Assembly (NCBI GenBank): GCA_011192055.1
Contig: DUES01000034.1
Location: 1 to 9,250 of the forward strand
Origin: Dehalococcoidia bacterium
GTDB lineage: Bacteria; Chloroflexota; Dehalococcoidia; Dehalococcoidales; Fen-1064
Direction: 5' to 3'
DNA: 9,250 nucleotides
Shown: piece after piece, positions 1 to 5,635 of the stretch
How the letters are laid out: every line of letters begins with the position of its first letter
Position numbering within the stretch: position 1 is the first letter of the stretch
Program-made: the position numbers and the translations under genes
Notes under the pieces: model-generated
What the model was told of the DNA's origin: nothing
Database searches by the model: none
Seen by the model: only the letters and a program-made list of their open reading frames with translations

Positions 1-1
1 G

Positions 2-241
2 GGTAAACTCGCCGAGGCCGAAAATATTGTTATTGAGGAAGCGGACATCGATAACGAAATAGCCGAGACGATGAAGAACTTTGCCGATGGAAAAACAGAG
101 GAACTTGAGAAAGCCTTCAGTTCGGAGGAGGCACGGAATTCAATACGGCAAGTATTGCTTACCCGGTGGACTCTGCAAAGGCTTGTCAATATCGTAAAAG
201 GCACTGAGGATACCGAGACGACCAAGAAGGAGGAGAAATGA
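2..241 (+). CDS. tig: Trigger factor, C-terminal fragment (5' end outside window)
   Basis: The reading frame is open from base 2 and encodes the last 79 residues of a protein before TGA at 239-241. The segment is charged and helical, with a patch resembling the end of the trigger factor C-terminal domain (A-E-x-E-N-I-x-I-x-E-x-D-I-D near the start, then S-I-R-Q-x-L-L and L-x-x-L-V near the end) and a Lys/Glu-rich tail. Trigger factor is the ribosome-bound chaperone and peptidyl-prolyl isomerase that meets nascent chains; this part belongs to its chaperone cradle, and the ribosome-binding and PPIase domains would lie upstream. The identification is strengthened by clpP immediately downstream, a very common tig-clpP order in bacteria. 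The stop overlaps the clpP start in ATGA, so the two are probably co-transcribed and translationally coupled. The promoter is not in the window. Confidence 0.85.
   Translation, partial: GKLAEAENIVIEEADIDNEIAETMKNFADGKTEELEKAFSSEEARNSIRQVLLTRWTLQRLVNIVKGTEDTETTKKEEK
227..233 (+). promoter_or_regulatory. Shine-Dalgarno site of clpP inside the tig coding end
   Basis: AAGGAGG lies four bases before the ATG at 238, a near-perfect complement of the 16S rRNA 3' end. It overlaps the last Lys/Glu codons of trigger factor. It supports ATG 238 as the clpP start over the in-frame Met at residue 6. Confidence 0.8.
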
Positions 242-855
242 ACAGCAATCCAATGAATGTTATCCCTATGGTTATCGAGACCGGCGCCAGGGGGGAACGC
301 GCTTTTGACATATACTCACTGCTGCTGAGAGAGCGCATTGTCATGCTGGGCATGCCGATAAATGACCAGGTAGCGAATGTAATTGTTGCCCAATTACTCT
401 ACCTGGAACGGGAAGACCCGGACAAGGATATCAGTCTTTACATCAACTGCCCCGGAGGTGTAATCGCTTCCGGCCTTGCCATTTATGACACCATGCAGCT
501 TATCAGGCCGGATGTATCTACCATTTGCGTCGGGATGGCGGCCAGCATGGGGACGGTACTGCTTTCCTCCGGAGCAACAGGTAAGCGTTTTGCCCTGCCA
601 AATGCCACTATCCACATGCACCAGGCAATGGGTGGTGCCCAGGGCCAGGCCGCCGATGTGGCTATTGCTGCCCGGGAAATCATGCGGCTTCAGGATGTTA
701 TCAGGGGAATCCTGTCAAAGCACACCGGACAGACGCTGGACAAGATATCCCAGGATACCGACAGGGACTTCTTCCTGAACCCGGAACAGGCAGTCGAGTA
801 CCATATTGTGGACGAAATCCTGAGCAAACCAAGCGAAGACACAGCCAAGAAATAG
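238..855 (+). CDS. clpP: ATP-dependent Clp protease proteolytic subunit ClpP
   Basis: This is a full-length ClpP of 205 residues, the serine peptidase that forms a double-heptamer chamber in the cytoplasm and degrades unfolded or tagged proteins fed in by an AAA+ partner such as ClpX or ClpC. The catalytic triad is visible: Ser103 in GMAASMG, His128 in the HMHQ motif and Asp177 in DTDRD, with the spacing of Staphylococcus aureus ClpP (Ser98/His123/Asp172). The N-terminal IPMVIE and GERAFDIYS segments match the axial-loop region, and NCPGG (residues 70-74) matches the oxyanion strand. Only a very short N-terminal extension precedes the family start, so little or no propeptide is expected. It follows tig with a four-base overlap. 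No clpX follows, because the next genes are on the opposite strand; the ATPase must be encoded elsewhere. Confidence is high. Confidence 0.97.
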   Translation: MNSNPMNVIPMVIETGARGERAFDIYSLLLRERIVMLGMPINDQVANVIVAQLLYLEREDPDKDISLYINCPGGVIASGLAIYDTMQLIRPDVSTICVGMAASMGTVLLSSGATGKRFALPNATIHMHQAMGGAQGQAADVAIAAREIMRLQDVIRGILSKHTGQTLDKISQDTDRDFFLNPEQAVEYHIVDEILSKPSEDTAKK

Positions 856-874
856 CTTAGTGAAAGATTAACCT

Positions 875-903
875 GCTGCCGGGTGGTCTGACCACCTGGC
901 AGC
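875..903. terminator. Inverted repeat between convergent genes, likely bidirectional terminator
   Basis: Bases 875-887 and 891-903 form a 13-bp stem, GC-rich, with one G-T wobble and a three-base loop (CTG). It sits 20 bases after the clpP stop and directly beyond the stop (905-907) of the last gene on the - strand, exactly where both convergent transcripts should end. Neither side has a clear run of U: on the + strand CCTACACC follows, and on the - strand TTAATCTTTC follows after a few bases. It may therefore be a weak intrinsic terminator, mainly in the - direction, or a 3'-end protecting hairpin. Confidence 0.6.
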
Positions 904-904
904 C

Positions 905-1504
905 CTACACCTCGCGCAGTTCGGTGCTGGGCAGGGTCTGCCCCGGTAATAGCTGTTCTACCCTGTACTCGAGTTCTTCAAACTCGTGCCGGATAACGGC
1001 GATTTCTCCCCTGTCGGTAGTGGGTGCCGCTATCTCGTGGTCAGTGGTTTCAGCGGGTTCACCGGCAAGGATGTCGAGCGTAACCCTGGCATCAGCTATG
1101 ACGTCAAATACCTCCGAGGCGTGGGCGGTCCTCATTTCAGCGCCGCGGGTGCGGTAGACTTCCCCTTCGATTTCTATCCATGCCGATGTACGGACGGTTT
1201 TGGTACGACTTCGTATCAGCGACATCCCGAACGGGAAAAGCAGTATTGTCAAGCAGAGAAGTATGCCGGTCAGTACCCGGAGAAACCAGAACGAGGACTG
1301 TCTCCTGCGGTCCTTGTACCCGACAAGCCGGTCGCTGAAGATGGCCGTGCCCTCAATATGACTTTCAGAGTACCTCAGTTCCTGGTATTCATGCGCAAAA
1401 CCATTGTCTGTCAGGAAATCATGCAGCGCACGCCACAGCTTCCTCGGGGAGCCGGTGCGTACGTCCCATTTACCTGAAAAGTGTGTTCCTATCCGGTCCG
1501 ACAT
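905..1504 (-). CDS. Hypothetical protein with one membrane segment
   Basis: I do not recognise this 199-residue protein. The N-terminal part (1-63) is soluble-looking, with aromatic and charged residues. A basic cluster KDRRR (64-68) leads into one long hydrophobic stretch at about 71-96, followed by another basic patch (RSRTK, 98-102). The C-terminal half is hydrophilic, with a short beta-rich patch (WIEIEGEVYRTRG, 109-121) and an acidic, coiled-coil-like stretch near 165-185 rich in Glu. It is probably anchored in the cytoplasmic membrane by a single span; basic residues on both flanks leave the orientation unclear. No signal peptide or catalytic motif is visible. ATG at 1504 has AAGGG seven bases upstream. 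It lies 45 bases after the formyltransferase-like gene and is the last gene before the convergent hairpin, so it is probably the operon's final cistron. Its codon content looks like its neighbours'. Some other-strand frames here are open, but none resembles a protein. Confidence 0.7.
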   Translation of the reverse strand: MSDRIGTHFSGKWDVRTGSPRKLWRALHDFLTDNGFAHEYQELRYSESHIEGTAIFSDRLVGYKDRRRQSSFWFLRVLTGILLCLTILLFPFGMSLIRSRTKTVRTSAWIEIEGEVYRTRGAEMRTAHASEVFDVIADARVTLDILAGEPAETTDHEIAAPTTDRGEIAVIRHEFEELEYRVEQLLPGQTLPSTELREV

Positions 1505-1549
1505 TGTAATACCCTTGCCATGATACCAGGTATAACCATGCTTTTCATG

Positions 1550-2377
1550 CTAGCTGCCGGTTTCAGCGATTATCTTATTAATCTCGGCGGTCAGGTCATA
1601 ACCGTCAATAACACTGCCGTCAGTGTCCGTGATTTCACTGTTCGGGCCTATCCTGACTCTTCCTTCGCTGAATGCCCTGATGGTGGATAGTACCAGCGGG
1701 ACTTCGCGGATAACGCCGCCCTGCCGGATTAACCTGAACAGGGGATTGTCTTCTCCCTGCATTGCGCGTACCTCGTCCAGCGGACTCTGCCGTATGTCAC
1801 GCCAGTGTTCCTCAAAAGTACCACCCTTGATGGGGAACTTGCAATAGGTGACCACCGGTCCTTCATCAAGTTCGGGAATGGCCAGGTGCATCATTGCACC
1901 GGTCTCGCTGGCGTCAATCTCGATGAGCTTCCAGATGACGTCCTGCCAGATACCGGCCGGTCCGCCGGGGGCAGCCGGGTGAAGATTGATGATATTGTAC
2001 TCGCGGGACATTTCCTCACCAAGAATGAGCAGATATCCGGCTAGTATGCAGAGGTCCGGCTGAAAATCTTTCAGGCGTGCCATTACCTCGTTGTCGTAGT
2101 CGAGCCGCCACTGCGGCATCGGTGTTCCGGGCGGTGGAGTCTTTTCGCCCCTGGACCGGCGGTACTTCTGGTATGAAAGACAGACCAGGGGTATTCCGTA
2201 GTCCTCGACCATCCGGATAAACTGGTCGGTAGCCTCGGTCTCGCCACGTTCGCGACTGCAAAAGACAAACTCTATCCCTGCTTCGAGATTTCCTGAGTCA
2301 ATGGCACTCTGTGCTGCCCGGAGAAGTCCCTTTGAGCCTTCTCCTCTGCCTGTTGAGAACCAGCCCAGTTTATACAT
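1550..2377 (-). CDS. PurN-like formyltransferase-domain protein
   Basis: The 275-residue protein has the fold signature of formyl transferases that use 10-formyltetrahydrofolate. A Rossmann-like start (KLGWFSTGRGEGS, 3-15) is followed by PDLCILAGYLLILG (107-120) and by the catalytic set Asn131, His133-Pro134 (NLHPA) and Asp171 (ELDEGPVV), matching Asn106/His108/Asp144 of E. coli PurN. All three catalytic residues are present, so it is probably an active enzyme. It departs from ordinary GAR transformylase in its first loop, in a Pro-rich insert near 76-90, and in about 55 extra residues at the C-terminus, making it longer than PurN (about 200 residues). The acceptor substrate may be GAR, an amino sugar or something else; no purine gene is nearby. 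GGAGG lies six bases before ATG 2377. The gene starts 26 bases after the PHP gene, in the same direction. The family call is firm, the substrate unknown. Confidence 0.85.
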   Translation of the reverse strand: MYKLGWFSTGRGEGSKGLLRAAQSAIDSGNLEAGIEFVFCSRERGETEATDQFIRMVEDYGIPLVCLSYQKYRRSRGEKTPPPGTPMPQWRLDYDNEVMARLKDFQPDLCILAGYLLILGEEMSREYNIINLHPAAPGGPAGIWQDVIWKLIEIDASETGAMMHLAIPELDEGPVVTYCKFPIKGGTFEEHWRDIRQSPLDEVRAMQGEDNPLFRLIRQGGVIREVPLVLSTIRAFSEGRVRIGPNSEITDTDGSVIDGYDLTAEINKIIAETGS

Positions 2378-2403
2378 TTCCGTCCTCCATCGGGAGTCGC
2401 TTA

Positions 2404-3057
2404 TCAGAAAGCTCTCTTGATTTTTGCCCAGACGGTATTAAGATGGACAAGGGGATTTGCCCTGAATCCCTTAATCCTGCCTTTCGCCAGTGCCTGGAGG
2501 TAGTCTTCCTTGCCCTCGAACTCGGGCATCTCCACGTAGGCATTACCAAGCTCAGACGGAACATGGGCGTCACTGCCGGCACTTTTCACAATACCGTGCT
2601 TATCAGCAAACTCCGTGGCTTTGGTGGTAGGCCATGGGAGAGGGCTCCTGGCATTGAAGGCTTCAATAATATCAATTTCCCCGACTAGTTCTTCGATTTC
2701 ATGCCGTTTCATTCGCAGGCCCCGGAAAGTATCGAACGGGTGCGGAATACAGACCAGTCCGTCCTGTGCCCTGATACGCTCGATTGCCTCCATTGCCGAC
2801 CGGCAGGTGGGAATGGACTGCTTGAGGAAGACGCCCATTATTTCTCCCTGGTGGGTCAGTATCTCCTGGGCAACAATCACCTTAAAAGGAGCAATCTCCT
2901 GCATCTTCAATGCTCCTTCAACAGTTCCGTGGTCCGCGATAGCAAGGCAGTTTATGCTCAGTTCATTGCAGCGTGTAATCAGTTTATCCAGTGGTGTATT
3001 ACAGTCCATGGAATACTTCGTGTGAACGTGAAGGTCAGCCTTGAGCAATTTATGCAA
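2404..3057 (-). CDS. PHP-domain metal-dependent phosphoesterase
   Basis: The 217 residues make up a single PHP domain. The metal ligands are in family order: His10 and His12 (DLHVHT), Asp18, Asp42-His43 (ADHG), Glu65, His106 (HPFD), Asp163 and His165 (GSDAH). This set binds a two- or three-metal centre that hydrolyses phosphoester bonds; members include histidinol phosphatase, polymerase-associated PHP domains and the TrpH/RNase AM group. The sequence alone does not choose among them, though the compact size and lack of a partner domain suit a stand-alone phosphatase or nuclease. The start is TTG at 3057, eight bases inside efp, with AGGAAAGGG directly upstream; a second TTG at 3048 is possible. 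An in-frame stop lies 11 codons upstream (3088-3090), so no longer form exists. Overlap with efp implies coupled translation. Confidence 0.88.
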   Translation of the reverse strand: MHKLLKADLHVHTKYSMDCNTPLDKLITRCNELSINCLAIADHGTVEGALKMQEIAPFKVIVAQEILTHQGEIMGVFLKQSIPTCRSAMEAIERIRAQDGLVCIPHPFDTFRGLRMKRHEIEELVGEIDIIEAFNARSPLPWPTTKATEFADKHGIVKSAGSDAHVPSELGNAYVEMPEFEGKEDYLQALAKGRIKGFRANPLVHLNTVWAKIKRAF

Positions 3058-3607
3058 CCCTTTCCTGGTAGACTCCGGTCCGGGTGTCTACCTTGATAAC
3101 ATCTCCCTCATTTATAAAGAGTGGTACCTGGACGATAATTCCGGTCTCTACTGTGGCCGGCTTTGTGCCCGCGGTAGCCGTATCTCCCTTGAATCCCGGA
3201 TCGGTGGTTGTCACCTGCAGTTGCACCGACAGCGGCAGTTCTACACCAATCACATCACCTTTGTAGTTTGAAATCTGCAGGGACATTCCCTCTTTCATAT
3301 AACCGAGATTATCGCCAAGCTGTTCGGTATTGAGTGACGTTTGTTCAAAATTCTCCTGGTCCATGAAGTAATGGATGTCACCATCCCTGTAAAGGTACTG
3401 CATATCTCGAAGTTCAATACGTGCCCGGACCATCTTTTCGTCCGACTGAAAAGAACGTTCAAAGGTATGGCCTCCCTGGACGTCCCGCAATTTTACCTTT
3501 GCCAGGGCGGTGCGCTTCTGCTTGATGTGCTGGTAGTCCATTACCTGGTAGAGTTTACCATCCAGTTCAATGACTATACCCTTTCTTAATTCAGAACCAC
3601 TTATCAT
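3050..3607 (-). CDS. efp: Translation elongation factor P, with atypical modification loop
   Basis: EF-P binds between the P and E sites of the ribosome and speeds peptide-bond formation at consecutive prolines. The 185-residue length is normal. Domain I (about 1-63) opens with MISGSELRKGIVIE; domain II (64-127) contains MQYLYRDGD and LGYMKEGM; domain III (128-185) carries the family signature around TDPGFKGDTA and GTKPATVETG, then VPLFINEGDVIKVDTRTG. The odd point is the loop of domain I that reaches the peptidyl-transferase centre. Where most EF-Ps read HVKPGKGxAF or HIKMGRGSAQ, this one reads HIKQKRTALA (27-36). It lacks the glycines and is one residue shorter, so the usual modified Lys/Arg is replaced by Lys31 or Arg32 in a different setting. 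The gene overlaps the peptidase gene upstream (ATGA) and the PHP gene downstream. The Xaa-Pro peptidase-efp pairing is widespread. Confidence 0.96.
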   Translation of the reverse strand: MISGSELRKGIVIELDGKLYQVMDYQHIKQKRTALAKVKLRDVQGGHTFERSFQSDEKMVRARIELRDMQYLYRDGDIHYFMDQENFEQTSLNTEQLGDNLGYMKEGMSLQISNYKGDVIGVELPLSVQLQVTTTDPGFKGDTATAGTKPATVETGIIVQVPLFINEGDVIKVDTRTGVYQERVA

Positions 3608-4698
3608 GTCAGACTTCGACCTCCCATCGTATCCAGTTTCAGTGCTTTTGAAAGCAGCTTTACTTTGCCATTTTCCATGACTGCCAGGTCTTCAATTCTC
3701 ACTCCTCCCCAACCGCTGAGGTATACCCCGGGTTCAATGCTGAAGACCATGTTTTCACCCAGAAGACCGGTGGCATTGGGACTGAGGCGCGGCTCCTCGT
3801 GTGCCACCAGCCCGACTCCGTGGCCGAGGGAATGTCCAAAGGCTTCTCCGTATCCCGCCTGTTCAATTACCTCCCGGGCCAGATTGTCTGCTTCGTGACC
3901 GCTCATCCCTTCACTGATGCCGTTTATGGCGGCAACCTGGGCATCAAGCACGGTGTTGTATACCTTCCTGAATGTATCATCCGGCGTACCCATGTACAGC
4001 GTACGGCTCATGTCGCTGCAATAGCCCCCAACCCTGGCGCCCATATCAATTACTATCGTCTCGTTCTTCTGAATCCTGCGCATGGAGGGCTGGTGATGGG
4101 GCAGGGCGGCATTTGGCCCGGAAGCTACAATTATTTCGAAAGGCATTCCTTCGCTGCCGGACTCACGCATGGTCCGCTCCAGCTCCCAGGCAATTTCTTT
4201 CTCGGTCATTCCCGGTTGGATTCTATCGGCAACACGTTCATAGGCGGTGTCAGCCAGTTCGGCAGCACGGGAAATAAGTTCAATCTCATCGGGCTCCTTC
4301 ATTTCCCGCAGTTTCCCGACTACTCCATCGGTCGGCGTGAGACTGAGCCCATTACGTGCTTCGGCCAGTGCCGCTGTCAGTCGGCTGTGAAGGTTGAAAC
4401 TGACATTCTCTGCCTCGAAACCGAGCTTACCTGAGTTTATTCCGGAAACCAGACCGGGGAGCCAGGCGGATACCTGACCGGATATCCGGAAGATTTCATA
4501 ATCCGGAGCCTGCCTTTCCGCCTGCTCGGTGTAGCGAAAATCCGTAGCCAGGACCGCTCTGTCACCGGTGATGAACAGGTAACCGTCCGAGCCGTCGAAA
4601 CCGGACAGGTAGAACCGGTTCTCCGGCTGGGAGATGAGGATGCCGGAAAGCTCCAGCCGGGCTATTTCCTGGCGGAGATTAATCAGTCGGGAATTCAT
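3604..4698 (-). CDS. M24-family Xaa-Pro aminopeptidase/dipeptidase
   Basis: This is a two-domain metallopeptidase of the pita-bread fold that removes a residue preceding proline in peptides, acting in the cytoplasm. With the ATG at 4698 it has 364 residues; adding three from a GTG at 4707 gives 367, the numbering used here. The creatinase-type N-terminal domain covers about 1-130 and the catalytic domain about 138-355. The dimetal ligands are all present: Asp221 (VIDMGA), Asp232 (CSDMSRT), His296 (GHGVGL), Glu325 (SIEPGVY) and Glu339 (RIEDL), along with the substrate-binding His-His at 204-205 (LPHHQP). I prefer ATG 4698 because AAAGGTGG lies five bases upstream, whereas the GTG falls inside that site. 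The gene overlaps the recombinase by 20 bases and efp by four. Aminopeptidase P (PapA/YqhT-like) and prolidase (PepQ-like) activity cannot be told apart from sequence. Confidence 0.93.
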   Translation of the reverse strand: MNSRLINLRQEIARLELSGILISQPENRFYLSGFDGSDGYLFITGDRAVLATDFRYTEQAERQAPDYEIFRISGQVSAWLPGLVSGINSGKLGFEAENVSFNLHSRLTAALAEARNGLSLTPTDGVVGKLREMKEPDEIELISRAAELADTAYERVADRIQPGMTEKEIAWELERTMRESGSEGMPFEIIVASGPNAALPHHQPSMRRIQKNETIVIDMGARVGGYCSDMSRTLYMGTPDDTFRKVYNTVLDAQVAAINGISEGMSGHEADNLAREVIEQAGYGEAFGHSLGHGVGLVAHEEPRLSPNATGLLGENMVFSIEPGVYLSGWGGVRIEDLAVMENGKVKLLSKALKLDTMGGRSLT

Positions 4699-5635
4699 CC
4701 TGGCCACCTTTCTCTTCAGTTTCTGCCAGGGGATGGGCCGAGAGGTATACCTTCCGGGCCTGGGCTTTGCTTACCTGGGTATAAATCTGCGTGGAGGAGA
4801 GGTCGGCGTGTCCCAGCAGTTCCTGGACTACCCTGAGGTCGGCACCGCCGTCAAGCATATGGGTGGCAAAGGTATGGCGCAGCATGTGGGGGTGTACTCT
4901 CTTGCTGATACCTGTAGCCTTTCCGTATTTCTCCAGTATCTTTTGAACCCTTCGTTCAATAAGCCGTTCACCCTGGCGGCTGATAAATACTGCGGTATGG
5001 TTACGGTCACCGAGCAGGTACGGTCTGCCGCTACCGAGATAAGCCTTAATTGCTGAAGCAGCAGGCTTACCAATGAGGACTATACGCTCCTTGGAGCCTT
5101 TTCCCCGCACCCGTATCTCATTGGTAGACAGATTAACCTGGTTAAGGTTCAGGCTTACCAGCTCACTTACGCGGACCCCCGAGGCATAGAGAAGCTCAAG
5201 TATCGCCCGGTCCCGCAGACCTGTAGGAATCGAAATATCCGGTGCTTTAATAAGTTTCACCGTTTCATGAATGGACAGGAAAGCAGGCAGGCGCCGGTCC
5301 CGTTTTGGTGAAATCACTCTTTCCAGTGGATTTGTATCCATTATATTTTCCCTGACGAGGTAGTGAAATACGGAGCGAATTGCCGACATTTTCCGTGCAA
5401 TGCTGCTTTTAACAACACCCTGCTCCATCAGCCAGCTTATATAATCTCGAATTACCTGCCGGTTAACCTCGTTCAGTGTTTCAATACCCTGTAACCTGAG
5501 GTACTGGAAGAAACCCTTCCGACCCTTTTCCGTAATGCCTCCCATCAGGTCGCTGGTATAGTTACGCACCGTGTAAGCGGACGCGTTCTTTTCTGCTGTC
5601 AGGTAGTTGATATACTGGTCAAAGAATTCCTGCAT
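4679..5635 (-). CDS. xerC: Tyrosine recombinase XerC/XerD
   Basis: The 318-residue protein is a Xer-type tyrosine recombinase, which resolves chromosome dimers at dif sites during cell division. The N-terminal SAM-like core-binding domain spans about 1-105 (FFDQYINYLTAEK, YTVRNYTSDL). The catalytic domain holds the full active site: Arg155 (GVRVSEL), Lys179 (RGKGSKER), His250 and Arg253 (HPHMLRHTFATH), His276 (LLGHADL) and nucleophile Tyr285 (TQIYTQV). No integrase-specific domain or att site is seen, and housekeeping genes surround it, so it is a core Xer protein rather than a mobile-element integrase. Its place just after dprA-topA matches the dprA-topA-trmFO-xerC(codV) order of Bacillus, hence the symbol; a lone Xer could equally be named XerD. 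ATG 5635 has AGGA eight bases upstream and lies 17 bases inside topA. The C-terminal tail (about 305-318) is acidic and poorly conserved. Confidence 0.93.
   Translation of the reverse strand: MQEFFDQYINYLTAEKNASAYTVRNYTSDLMGGITEKGRKGFFQYLRLQGIETLNEVNRQVIRDYISWLMEQGVVKSSIARKMSAIRSVFHYLVRENIMDTNPLERVISPKRDRRLPAFLSIHETVKLIKAPDISIPTGLRDRAILELLYASGVRVSELVSLNLNQVNLSTNEIRVRGKGSKERIVLIGKPAASAIKAYLGSGRPYLLGDRNHTAVFISRQGERLIERRVQKILEKYGKATGISKRVHPHMLRHTFATHMLDGGADLRVVQELLGHADLSSTQIYTQVSKAQARKVYLSAHPLAETEEKGGQDEFPTD
4704..4711 (-). promoter_or_regulatory. Shine-Dalgarno site deciding the M24 peptidase start
   Basis: On the - strand AAAGGTGG (7 of 8 matches to AAAGGAGG) lies five bases before the ATG at 4698. 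It contains the alternative GTG (4705-4707), which therefore cannot easily serve as the start. Confidence 0.65.

Noticed and set aside
986..1477. 163-codon open frame on the + strand opposite the hypothetical membrane protein
   Set aside because: It is antisense, has mixed composition with no hydrophobic or motif pattern and no ribosome site, while the - strand gene has a start with a ribosome site and fits the operon.
1521..1532. Small palindrome ATACC-A-GGTAT in the gap before the last gene
   Set aside because: Five-base arms with a one-base centre are too short to support an operator or terminator call.
3799..4434. 211-codon open frame on the + strand
   Set aside because: It lies wholly antisense to the M24 peptidase, whose five metal ligands are intact on the other strand.
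4679..5635. Tyrosine recombinase as a sign of an integrated element
   Set aside because: It has core-Xer length and motifs, sits between conserved housekeeping genes with overlapping ends, and there is no tRNA, att repeat or phage gene nearby.
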